Notes under the pieces: model-generated
What the model was told of the DNA's origin: nothing
Database searches by the model: none
The model's input: the letters and a program-made list of their open reading frames with translations, nothing else
Source of the DNA: Paenibacillus xylanilyticus
GTDB taxonomy: Bacteria; Bacillota; Bacilli; Paenibacillales; Paenibacillaceae
NCBI RefSeq assembly: GCF_013359935.1
Contig: NZ_JABMCB010000190.1
Span: 186,001 to 250,000, forward strand
Reading direction: 5' to 3'
Length of the DNA: 64,000 nucleotides
Shown here: in pieces, positions 52,441 to 60,210 of the stretch
Layout of the letters: the number at the start of each line of letters is the position of its first letter
Numbering within the stretch: the first letter of the stretch is position 1
Program-made: the position numbers and the translations under genes

Positions 52441-53514
52441 TTATTGGGCAATCTCACGGTTCCAACGATCTGTCCATGCTTTCGCTTGTTGATTCACGAA
52501 CTCCATATCCAGCTTGTTCAGCTTCTCAACCACGTCAGCACCATACGTTACGCCTTCTGCCTCTTCAGCAGTCAGTTCAACCTTGGTGTTTACCGGGGAA
52601 TCCACTTTGGCTTTGGCAGATTTCGCTTGCACATCCTGGCTCAGCTGCCAGTTGATGAATTCTTCAGCAAGCTCTTTGTTTTTACTGCCCTTCACGACAT
52701 TGATTGTGTTCATCACGGCATATGCACCTTCGCTAGGTGTAACAAACTTCGCATTAGGTACAGCTGCTTTCAGATCCTTGAAGTACATTTCCATGATCGG
52801 TCCGCCTGCAATCTCTTCCTGGGAGAACATGTTCACGTACTCGGACGTTTGGCTGTAGAATTTCACCACATTGCCGCTCAGTTTTTTCAGTTCAGCAAAT
52901 GCCGCATCTTCATTGAACGTATCATTTCCGGCTACACGGGAAGCTGCATCCACCACCATTGGTCCTGCCGTTGCCGTAATATTCGGGATGGTCAGGTTAC
53001 CCTCGAATGCCGGGTCCCACAGGTCACTCCAAGAAGTCACTTCTTTGGAAACGAGGTCAGGATTGTAGGCGATACCGAGCTGTCCAACCGTGTAGGCCGG
53101 GCCATAATCTTCACCAAGCGGTGCTTTTGCGATATCATAAATGTCATTTACATTTGGAATTTTGGAACGGTCAATTTTCTCAAACAGACCTTCATCAATG
53201 CCTTGTTGTGCATAGTAGTCAGACAGGTAGATGACATCGACATTCGACGTGCCCTGACGAATTTTGTTCAGACGTTCAGCGTTATTGCCGACTTCAAGCA
53301 CGATGTCTACATTATGTTCTTTTTCAAATGGGCCAAATACTTCTTCATTGAAGAAATCTTCGGAGAAGCCCCAAGTGGAGATCACCAGTTTATTTGCTGC
53401 TTTTCCCCCACTGCCTGATTCGCCTGTCGCATCATCCGTGCTGCTGCCACACCCTGCAAGTAATACCGATGTCATTGCAACTGCTGCCAAACCGCTAATC
53501 CACTTTTTCATCAT
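52441..53514 (-). CDS. Family-1 solute-binding lipoprotein of the purine-cluster importer
   Basis: A 357-residue lipoprotein: signal peptide with lipobox SVLLAGC (near residue 21), a Gly/Ser linker, then a PotD/Fbp-type fold (LVISTWGFSEDFFNEEVFGPF; TSNVDVIYLSDYYAQQGI; WDPAFEGNLTIPNITATAGP). It starts with ATG 53514 behind AGGAGG; the frame stays open through the whole leader to 53784, which I regard as chance. Directly upstream is a strong terminator overlapping an alternative hairpin (53550-53615), so transcription is probably conditional. Confidence 0.88.
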   Translation of the reverse strand: MMKKWISGLAAVAMTSVLLAGCGSSTDDATGESGSGGKAANKLVISTWGFSEDFFNEEVFGPFEKEHNVDIVLEVGNNAERLNKIRQGTSNVDVIYLSDYYAQQGIDEGLFEKIDRSKIPNVNDIYDIAKAPLGEDYGPAYTVGQLGIAYNPDLVSKEVTSWSDLWDPAFEGNLTIPNITATAGPMVVDAASRVAGNDTFNEDAAFAELKKLSGNVVKFYSQTSEYVNMFSQEEIAGGPIMEMYFKDLKAAVPNAKFVTPSEGAYAVMNTINVVKGSKNKELAEEFINWQLSQDVQAKSAKAKVDSPVNTKVELTAEEAEGVTYGADVVEKLNKLDMEFVNQQAKAWTDRWNREIAQ

Positions 53515-53549
53515 GATCCTGAATTCCTCCTGAAATGTGTGATGTGTAT

Positions 53550-53597
53550 AAAAAAAACAAAAAGAAAAGCATTCTTGTAAGAACAAGAACACTTTTC
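53550..53597 (-). terminator. Attenuator terminator in the leader of the purine-cluster importer
   Basis: Minus strand RNA stem of 14 pairs (two G-U), arms at 53584-53597 and 53564-53577, 6-base loop, then TTTTTGTTTTTTTT. Only about 18 bases separate its T tract from the AGGAGG of the binding-protein gene, too few for a promoter, so the gene must be reached by read-through. Confidence 0.8.
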
Positions 53598-53615
53598 TTC
53601 GTAAACAAAGGAAAG
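53592..53615 (-). promoter_or_regulatory. Candidate antiterminator hairpin
   Basis: Minus strand CTTTCCTTTG (53606-53615) can pair with CGAAGAAAAG (53592-53601) across a 4-base loop: eight Watson-Crick pairs, one G-U, one mismatch. It takes in the first six bases of the terminator's 5' arm, so the two structures exclude each other. A hairpin CTTCGGA/TCTGAAG and an AGCG/CGCT stem lie further 5'. Confidence 0.5.
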
Positions 53616-53747
53616 CGACACCCGCTGCCGGTACATCATTGGTTTCTGCTTCAGAATCAATCCGAAGACAAACGCCATCATATGAAATTGTCAGGGACGA
53701 TATAAACGGAACGTGCGCATGACCTGTATCGAACCAGTCGATCCACG

Positions 53748-54092
53748 TTATGCCTGTTCCAGGATGATATTCGTAATGGCCCACTGCGTGGACGCATCAT
53801 AATCCCGTAATACAGCTTCGATTGGCAAACCCATGTGCTGCTCTAGCTTCTCCCGGAATTTCTTCTTATATAAGACAGACATGCGGAAGTCCACTTCCAG
53901 CTTTAAGCCGGGGGCCTCCCCTTCCAGGGCGTCAGAGCGTGGCGAACGACGGTGCTTGGCAAAGAAGGTCACAATATTCTGATCGACGGTCACTCTCAGG
54001 AGAGTGGTACCGAAGCCGAATAGTTCCTTCGAAATTTCGTTGTAATACTGGCACATCTTTTTCTTGCTTTCATTACTGTCCAGCAGTTCCAT
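53748..54092 (-). CDS. DUF2294 family protein
   Basis: A 114-residue soluble protein resembling the DUF2294 family: YYNEISKELFGFGTTLLRV, VDQNIVTFFAKHRRSP, and an internal helix region ending in AITNIILEQA. No catalytic residues are recognised and the function is unknown. It lies upstream of the importer leader on the same strand; whether it shares that transcript is unclear. A perfect 14-bp palindrome lies 35 bases before its start. Confidence 0.6.
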   Translation of the reverse strand: MELLDSNESKKKMCQYYNEISKELFGFGTTLLRVTVDQNIVTFFAKHRRSPRSDALEGEAPGLKLEVDFRMSVLYKKKFREKLEQHMGLPIEAVLRDYDASTQWAITNIILEQA

Positions 54093-54567
54093 GAATTCAC
54101 CTTCATCATTTACTACCGTACATTCGACGTGTTAACACGTTTGATTATACATAAATATGCGGTAAGAGGCAACCCAAAAGATATACTTAACATGCAAATA
54201 ACACATAAAAGCGAACGATAGCCAAAAATACACTGAATTTCATATGCCAATTCTGCCGTAAACAAAACCTCGCTGCCTCAAGACTTCATATAATATTGTG
54301 GCTTAGAAATCCATTTTTGATACGCCACCTTACTCGAAGCCCCACCTTTCTCTGCTTACGCCCCGGTATGAATCAGACTGGCTGACCATACGATAGAAGT
54401 ATATATCAACCATTACAATACTTGTTTCTCGCTTATAAGACCTCTCTAGCATTTGGGAAATAACGGATATTAATTCTACTGGAAACATAGACAAACTTCG
54501 GCACCACCCGTTAAAATGAGACAAAATGTCTATGTTACTTTAATTTATGAAATTGGAGGCTCATGCC
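54093..54567. other. 475-base intergenic region with a perfect palindrome
   Basis: ACGTGTTAACACGT (54127-54140) is a perfect 14-bp palindrome 35 bases before the DUF2294 start, well placed as an operator. The remainder is AT-rich and carries the promoter of the plus-strand zinc-ribbon gene; I see no gene, tRNA or known RNA motif in it. Confidence 0.45.
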
Positions 54568-55479
54568 ATGAAATGCCCAGTATGTAATCATGAAAATGGA
54601 AATGCGCATTATTGCGAGAGGTGTGGTACAGATCTGACTCAGTCACCCTCTTCTTCTACCACTCCCCGCGACCACGAATCAGCAGCAGCTGCCGAATCGG
54701 AATATACGCGTTGGTCCAGTACGCAAGCAGCGCCTTCTACATCCGTTTCTTCCCGTACTCCCTCTGCAACACCGATTGAACAGACATATGACAATTCCGG
54801 TCCAAATAACCATTCATCGGATGGAGACAGTAACACGAATCAGTGGAGCAATGTCATGCAAAATGAGAAAATTCAGCAAGCCAAAGAAGTCAGCAAACAG
54901 TATTTATCCTATTTTCTTAGCGTACTAGCTCGTCCTTATCAGACCATGAAAACCGTTGGCGAACAACATGCACTGAACGGGTTGATTACGATGGCTCTTA
55001 TCGCGATTCTGTCGTCTACATACTTTTTAATTACCTTCAGCCGCTTGGATATGGAAGGGGTATTTATAGCCGGGTTTATTCGCCCGCTGTTATTTACCGC
55101 CGTCATCCTGATCGTGGCTGTTATCCTGATCTACGCTGTATTGAAAATTGAAAAAGTCACGTTCCGTCCGAAGACGCTCGCAGCCCAATATGGTACGTTA
55201 CTCGTTCCGGCTGTGCCATCGCTCATTCTGGCGAATCTGTTTATTTTCATCTCTTTCCGTGTCTCCATATTCTTTCTGGTTGTGTCCTATGTCATTCTAT
55301 TTGCAGGCATGAACACGGTGCTGTTCCAGTATCCGCTCAATCGCATCAAATCAGCCTTCGATAGCATGTATGCTGTACTTATTGCCAACGTTGTTTTGCT
55401 CTATATATTGTACCGTTTTCTCACAAGCACCATTATTGGTATTCTGGGCATGATGCTTTCGCCTTTTGGGCGTTTGTAA
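54568..55479 (+). CDS. Zinc-ribbon membrane protein (Yip1-like)
   Basis: A 303-residue protein. The N-terminus is a zinc ribbon (CPVCNHENGNAHYCERCG, four Cys), followed by about 80 residues of low-complexity Ser/Thr/Asn linker, then five membrane helices (about 135-300) of the Yip1 type. The ATG at 54568 is eight bases behind TTGGAGG; an ATG 21 bases earlier lies too close to the start of that site. Function unknown; such proteins are common in Bacillaceae. Confidence 0.78.
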   Translation: MKCPVCNHENGNAHYCERCGTDLTQSPSSSTTPRDHESAAAAESEYTRWSSTQAAPSTSVSSRTPSATPIEQTYDNSGPNNHSSDGDSNTNQWSNVMQNEKIQQAKEVSKQYLSYFLSVLARPYQTMKTVGEQHALNGLITMALIAILSSTYFLITFSRLDMEGVFIAGFIRPLLFTAVILIVAVILIYAVLKIEKVTFRPKTLAAQYGTLLVPAVPSLILANLFIFISFRVSIFFLVVSYVILFAGMNTVLFQYPLNRIKSAFDSMYAVLIANVVLLYILYRFLTSTIIGILGMMLSPFGRL

Positions 55480-55511
55480 TCAGCATTTCATATTATTAAT
55501 TTTCATCTCAG

Positions 55512-55548
55512 AGAGACCCTTCTGCATCGTTCAGAAGGGTCTCTTTTC
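55512..55548 (+). terminator. Terminator of the zinc-ribbon gene
   Basis: AGAGACCCTTCTG/CAGAAGGGTCTCT stem followed by TTTCG. Confidence 0.8.
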
Positions 55549-55564
55549 GTTTCCCAATCCATGA

Positions 55565-55601
55565 TTGCACTGGCATCTTCGATACACTATAATGTGTAGT
55601 G
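55565..55601 (+). promoter_or_regulatory. Sigma-A promoter of the DUF3105 gene overlapped by a BlaI-type operator
   Basis: -35 TTGCAC (55565-55570), 17-base spacer, -10 TATAAT (55588-55593). The inverted repeat CACTATAATGTGTAGTG (55585-55601) covers the -10 and matches the blaI operator in 15 of 17 positions. Confidence 0.7.
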
Positions 55602-55675
55602 CAAACCTTATGTTTGTATTTACGTACCGAGGTATTTCATTTTTTTCCTGAAGACGGGTTCTCATCGCAGTTCAA

Positions 55676-55692
55676 CACTACGTAATGTAGTG
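55676..55692. promoter_or_regulatory. Second BlaI-type operator upstream of the DUF3105 gene
   Basis: CACTAC-GTAAT-GTAGTG, perfect arms, 91 bases downstream of the first operator and 48 bases before the start codon. It would lie in the transcribed leader, where a bound repressor could block elongation or bridge to the first site. Confidence 0.6.
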
Positions 55693-55739
55693 AAATAATG
55701 CTATTTCCATTTTAAAAAAAGAAAGAAGAGGATCAACCG

Positions 55740-56483
55740 ATGAATCACGATATGAATCACATGCAAATGAACCACGAGGCAGGCACATCCTATCTGTGGC
55801 TCATTGTGGGTGCAGTTCTGCTGCTGCTTTCCATTGCAGCTTATATCCTTGCGTCACGCACACAGGGCAAAGTACTGAGTCATATGAAAAAAGATGAACG
55901 AGCCACAATCAAAAAGAAAAGTCGATCCATCCGGCTGGCTGCACACTCCTTGCTCGGGGTGTCGATCATTGTCCTTGTTCTTTTCTTCATGCAAGGTGCA
56001 TTTACCAAGTATAATGTGGCTGATCTTAATGCGAACGCTACGATTGATGTAACAGATGACCCCTACTATGGTGCAGAACACACGGAGGAACCTATTGATT
56101 ACGAGATGACGATCCCCACTTCAGGGCCTCATAATCCGCATGATATCAAATTTGGTTTTTACACCGATTTCCCGGGTTATCCTTATCTTGTCCACAATCT
56201 GGAACATGGAGATATCATCATTTATTACCGTGAGAATGCAAGCGATGACCTGAAAGAGCACCTGAAATATCTCACCAAGTTCCGGGAGGCAGGAGCCGGT
56301 ATCCTCGCTGTCCCGAACAAGGATATTCCAGAGGGTAGTGAAGTCGTGGTGACCGCCTGGACCAAAACGATGAAGCTGGACCAATTTGATGATGCAAAAG
56401 TCGGCACATTTATTAACCAATATATTAACCAAGGACCGGAAAAAATCCCTGCCTCCATTCGCCAGGGCGGCGGCACCATGTAA
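55740..56483 (+). CDS. DUF3105 membrane protein with Met/His-rich N-terminus
   Basis: A 247-residue protein. Residues 1-14 (MNHDMNHMQMNHEA) are rich in Met and His, a pattern seen in copper-binding segments. Two helices follow (about 18-38 and 67-88), then the DUF3105 domain (YEMTIPTSGPHNPHDIKFGF; LVHNLEHGDIIIYY; VVVTAWTKTMKLDQFD). His residues in LVHNLEHGD may bind metal. Two operators for a BlaI-type repressor precede it, so it is probably controlled by the BlaI/M56 pair at 12376-13654. Biochemical function unknown. Confidence 0.8.
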   Translation: MNHDMNHMQMNHEAGTSYLWLIVGAVLLLLSIAAYILASRTQGKVLSHMKKDERATIKKKSRSIRLAAHSLLGVSIIVLVLFFMQGAFTKYNVADLNANATIDVTDDPYYGAEHTEEPIDYEMTIPTSGPHNPHDIKFGFYTDFPGYPYLVHNLEHGDIIIYYRENASDDLKEHLKYLTKFREAGAGILAVPNKDIPEGSEVVVTAWTKTMKLDQFDDAKVGTFINQYINQGPEKIPASIRQGGGTM

Positions 56484-56522
56484 TCACTACCGACCTTACA
56501 ACCTTTAATTGCATAAAAACAT

Positions 56523-56580
56523 AAAAAGCCGCACGGCGGAAACCAGGGAAAATCCTTGGCTGTCCACCTGCGGCTTTATT
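56523..56580. terminator. Bidirectional terminator between DUF3105 and nucleoside hydrolase genes
   Basis: AAAGCCGCA/TGCGGCTTT outer stem with an inner structured loop; A and T tracts on both sides serve the convergent genes. Confidence 0.65.
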
Positions 56581-56617
56581 GTATTGTAATAACAGTACAA
56601 CCCTGAAGTTGTCTGAA

Positions 56618-57571
56618 TTAATAGCGCTGCGGAGCAGCTTTTTTACCCAGATCCGTCATATACGTGAAGAACGCCTCTGGATCGGTATCGTATACCAGTT
56701 CTACTGGACGTCCGTCAGCTTGCTCTACCGTGCGGCCCTGGCTTGGACCATCCGGAATCACGATGCAATTCACGGTTTTCTTTTTCACGATGTCTTCGCG
56801 TCCAACGGAAGCCGTTGTCAGCACGTCCCACAGATAATATGTGGAGTTCGTCTCACTGTAAACCAGTGGCGGGCATCCTGCATAGCAGTTCCCCAGGAAA
56901 TCAACACCTTCGTAGCGGCGCTCAGCTGCCCAGCGATTACGCACAGCAGGTGTAAGAGGTACTTTGTTTGTACTCTCCAGTGCAACCAGGTCAATCTGAA
57001 TACCGCTTTCCCATACACGGTAAGCTGCTTCCGGATCCCAGAATACGTTCCATTCCGCTGTGCCGTCATGCTCAGGCTCTTCCACGTTCCCTCTTTCGAA
57101 CGTACCGCCCATCCATACCAGCTTATCGATTTTCTCTTCGATGTCCGGTGCTTCGTCGAGTGCACGCGCGAGGTCTGTCAGTGGGCCTGTGAACAGAAGC
57201 AGCGTTTTGCCTTCCGTGCTGCGCACTTTCTCAATCAGGTGCTGGTGAGCCGGAACGGATGACAATGGGGCTTCCATTTTGCCAGACTCGTTCAGGATAG
57301 GTAGTGCATCTACATAAAAGGAGTGCAATCTCCAAGCCGCAGGAAACGGATTTTTACCTCTGGAGTTGGATTTGGATACTTCTACGGAATATGTACCGAA
57401 GCGATCAATAATTTTACGGCTGGCATCTGTGGCTGGCTCCAGATATCCATCTGCCGGAATAACCGATACACCTGTAACTTTTACATTGTCCATCTGCAGA
57501 AGCATGAACAGCGATACGAGGTCATCCACGCCGCCGTCATGGTTAAAGTACACATTAAGTTGGTTCGTCAT
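56618..57571 (-). CDS. Second nucleoside hydrolase-family protein, variant metal motif
   Basis: A 317-residue member of the nucleoside hydrolase superfamily. The N-terminal motif reads YFNHDGGVDDLVSL, so the first Asp of DxDxxxDD is replaced by Asn or His while the DD pair remains. LLFTGPLTDLARAL and LVWMGGTFERGNV match the family. The substrate may not be a common nucleoside. No partner gene is adjacent; the other hydrolase of this window lies 4.3 kb away. Confidence 0.82.
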   Translation of the reverse strand: MTNQLNVYFNHDGGVDDLVSLFMLLQMDNVKVTGVSVIPADGYLEPATDASRKIIDRFGTYSVEVSKSNSRGKNPFPAAWRLHSFYVDALPILNESGKMEAPLSSVPAHQHLIEKVRSTEGKTLLLFTGPLTDLARALDEAPDIEEKIDKLVWMGGTFERGNVEEPEHDGTAEWNVFWDPEAAYRVWESGIQIDLVALESTNKVPLTPAVRNRWAAERRYEGVDFLGNCYAGCPPLVYSETNSTYYLWDVLTTASVGREDIVKKKTVNCIVIPDGPSQGRTVEQADGRPVELVYDTDPEAFFTYMTDLGKKAAPQRY

Positions 57572-57696
57572 TGCTTGCTTTCATCCTTCCCCTGGTTGTC
57601 CCTATGATGTTATTCCATCCGTCAGCCCAAGACCAACGTTCCTTCTATTATGTCCCAAAACCCTGTTATACGTAAACCTTCCCCACGGACTCGCCA

Positions 57697-57735
57697 TAAA
57701 AATGCGGACAGTGCCGTTGTTCGCACTGTCCGCAT
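57697..57735 (-). terminator. Terminator of the MMPL gene
   Basis: ATGCGGACAGTGC/GCACTGTCCGCAT stem followed on the minus strand by TTTTTATGG. Confidence 0.8.
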
Positions 57736-57804
57736 CTCTACATCCATGACGCGCTCATTTTGAGCGAAGTCTTGGTTCGGTTCGTCCTGAATCCCCACTA
57801 TGGA

Positions 57805-60036
57805 TTACATGGAGGATGTTTGCTTCTCGCCCGATTCCTCAGCGATCGGCTTGTATTTGCCAGGCCAGAATGCCCATTTGCCCAATAAGGTGGTGATGGC
57901 AGGCACCATGAACGGGCGAACAAGGAACGTATCGAGCAGCACACCTGCTGCCGTAATAATACCGAACTGCACCAATACCTGAATCGGCAGTGTTGCCAGT
58001 ACGGCAAACGTTCCCGCGAGAATCAGTCCGGCTGAAGTAATGACCGACCCGGTCTCGCCAACACCTTCCTTGATCGCTTGGCGAAGGGGCATCGTTTTAC
58101 GTTTCTGCCAGATGCTTGAGATCATGAAGATGTTATAGTCCTCACCAAGTGCTACCAGGAATACAAAGGAATACAGTGGAATCGCACCCTGAATAGCATC
58201 TGCACCAAGTCCATAATGGATGATGAGCCATCCGAGTCCAAGGGCCGAGAAGTAGGAGAGCACCACGGTGGCAATCAGATATGCCGTTGCGACCACAGAG
58301 CGCAGATATAACAAGAGCAGCAGGGTGATCATCCCGATGACAACCGGAATAATGATGCTCGCATCCCGTTCTCCGGTAACTTCAATGTCGTACTGCTCAG
58401 CAGTCTGACCATCGATCCAGACATGACTGTCAACACTCGTCACTCCTGCGTCGGTCAATGCCTGTTCAGCCGTTGCACGCAGATCCGGAATATGCTGCAT
58501 CGCCTCCATGGAGTATGGATTCAGATTGAACTCGACATCATAGGCAGTGATGTTGGCATTCTCTGCACCCTGCTGGGCATCACCCACCTTGCTAACATAA
58601 TCCAATGCTTCAAGACGCTGCTTCAGATCTGTTTCCTTGCCCTCGGCATCAATAATCACCGTGGCTGGGGCCAATTCGCCCTCGGAGAATTGTTCCCCAA
58701 TAACGGTAAACCCTTCACGGGAAGGTACATCTTCCGGGAAGGAAGACAGCAGGTCATACGTGAATTTGATCTGACTTGAGAAGGCAGCAAGTCCACCGAG
58801 CAGTATCAGCGTAATGGCCAGAACGGTCCATGGCTTGGTGATGACTGTGCGGCCAATCCAGCTTTCCTTGATTTTGCGTGGAGCTGGAGCCGGTTTACCT
58901 TTTTTCTTGGCACGCTCCACTTCCATATCGTGCGTACGAGGTACGAACGGGTAGAATGATCCCCGACCGAAAATTGCAAGCAGTGCCGGAACCAGCGTCA
59001 AACTGGCAATAAACATGATGAAGATGGACAAACTGAATGGAACGGCAAAACGGTGATACGCACCGTACTCAGCAAGCAGCAATACCAGCAGGGCTGCAAC
59101 GACGGTGAATCCACTCATGGCGATCGCGCCGGATGATCCGGTTATTGCCTGGAAGAGTGCCTTCTTTTTGTCCGGCTCATGATAGAGAATCTGGCGGAAT
59201 CTGGAGATCATGAACAGGCAGTAATCCGTTCCTGCTCCGAACAACAATACGGTCATAATGGAGATGGACTGTGCATCAACTGTAATCCAGCCCTGATCCG
59301 CCATAAATCCAAGAATCGGACTCGTGACCATGTAGGCGAAACCAACCGCAATAATTGGAATGATTGCCAGTACCGGTGAACGGTAGATCAAGAGCAGCAG
59401 TACCAACACAAGCACAACCGTCGCAATCAACAGAGACACGTCGGCCGATGAGAAAAGCCCGCTCGCATCAATAGAGATACCTACAGGTCCGGTGACCCGT
59501 GCACTTAATGTATTAGCATCATCAATGGCAGCATCAAACGGGTTGGAGCCAAAAATGTCTTCCGTTTTTTGTTCAACTGCCTCGATGCCTTCCTTGAGCT
59601 GCTCCGAATCGGCACCCTCATTGAAGAAGAGCGGCATAACCAGCGTACTTCCATCCTCCGACAGTTGACCCTTCAGCGCCTGTGGCGGCATTTGATACAA
59701 AGGTACAACCGCTTGCTGCTGCTCCACTGGATCCTGATCCAGCCGCTCTGTCAGCGCCTGAATCTGTTCGATCTGCTGATCTGTCAGCCCACCGGCTTGA
59801 CGCCAAACGATTAATGCAGGCAGCCCTTCCCCACCGGGAAATTCTCTTTGGGCAACCGCAGCCGCCTCTACCGATGGTTTGGAATCACTCAGGTCCTGCG
59901 CATTATTCGTTTCACGCTCGCCTACGGCTGGCCACACCATACCGAGCACAACCGCAATGATAATCCATACCAACAGCGTAATCCATTTGCTTCGTTTGCC
60001 GGCAACCCAGCGACCGTAGCCTGATCCTTCTTGCAT
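57805..60036 (-). CDS. MMPL/RND-type membrane transporter
   Basis: A 743-residue MMPL protein built as two repeats, each with one helix, a large extracellular domain and five helices. Conserved blocks are GAGTDYCLFMISRFRQ in the first half and ALGEDYNIFMISSIWQ in the second, each containing the Asp-Tyr pair of the proton relay. YdfJ of B. subtilis is a relative. It may export lipids or drugs. ATG 60036 lies 11 bases behind CAGGAG. A TetR regulator is encoded divergently. Confidence 0.88.
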   Translation of the reverse strand: MQEGSGYGRWVAGKRSKWITLLVWIIIAVVLGMVWPAVGERETNNAQDLSDSKPSVEAAAVAQREFPGGEGLPALIVWRQAGGLTDQQIEQIQALTERLDQDPVEQQQAVVPLYQMPPQALKGQLSEDGSTLVMPLFFNEGADSEQLKEGIEAVEQKTEDIFGSNPFDAAIDDANTLSARVTGPVGISIDASGLFSSADVSLLIATVVLVLVLLLLIYRSPVLAIIPIIAVGFAYMVTSPILGFMADQGWITVDAQSISIMTVLLFGAGTDYCLFMISRFRQILYHEPDKKKALFQAITGSSGAIAMSGFTVVAALLVLLLAEYGAYHRFAVPFSLSIFIMFIASLTLVPALLAIFGRGSFYPFVPRTHDMEVERAKKKGKPAPAPRKIKESWIGRTVITKPWTVLAITLILLGGLAAFSSQIKFTYDLLSSFPEDVPSREGFTVIGEQFSEGELAPATVIIDAEGKETDLKQRLEALDYVSKVGDAQQGAENANITAYDVEFNLNPYSMEAMQHIPDLRATAEQALTDAGVTSVDSHVWIDGQTAEQYDIEVTGERDASIIIPVVIGMITLLLLLYLRSVVATAYLIATVVLSYFSALGLGWLIIHYGLGADAIQGAIPLYSFVFLVALGEDYNIFMISSIWQKRKTMPLRQAIKEGVGETGSVITSAGLILAGTFAVLATLPIQVLVQFGIITAAGVLLDTFLVRPFMVPAITTLLGKWAFWPGKYKPIAEESGEKQTSSM

Positions 60037-60120
60037 CGTCTCTTCATCTCCTGTTCTGTTTCTATGAAGCCCTATTGTATATGAATTGTAGAAATGAACC
60101 ACGGGTCATAGTATAATCGA

Positions 60121-60150
60121 GTTAATTATATATACCGGAAGGTTAATTAT
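60121..60150. promoter_or_regulatory. Direct repeats between MMPL and TetR genes
   Basis: GTTAATTAT occurs at 60121-60129 and 60142-60150, 21 bases apart (two helical turns), next to TATAAT-like promoter boxes. They may be TetR contact sites, although TetR proteins usually bind inverted repeats. Confidence 0.35.
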
Positions 60151-60210
60151 GCAATACTAATTTTATGAACACTTTATGCCAAGATAATTTTATGTAAAGA
60201 GGTATGCCGC

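Noticed and set aside
52444..53418. A 324-codon plus-strand frame opposite the binding-protein gene
   Set aside because: Fully antisense to a well-supported lipoprotein gene, and rich in His, Phe and Cys as such shadows are.
53598..53747. Known riboswitch classes in the importer leader
   Set aside because: I compared the visible sequence with the conserved cores of purine, preQ1, ykkC-type, ZTP, THF and c-di-GMP-I aptamers and found no convincing match, so no class is assigned.
53515..53784. In-frame N-terminal extension of the binding protein by 90 residues
   Set aside because: It would place a normal lipoprotein signal peptide in the middle of the chain and run through the terminator hairpin; the start behind AGGAGG is far better.
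60121..60150. Direct repeats as an att site or insertion target duplication
   Set aside because: There is no mobile gene between or beside them; a regulatory role in the divergent promoter region is simpler.
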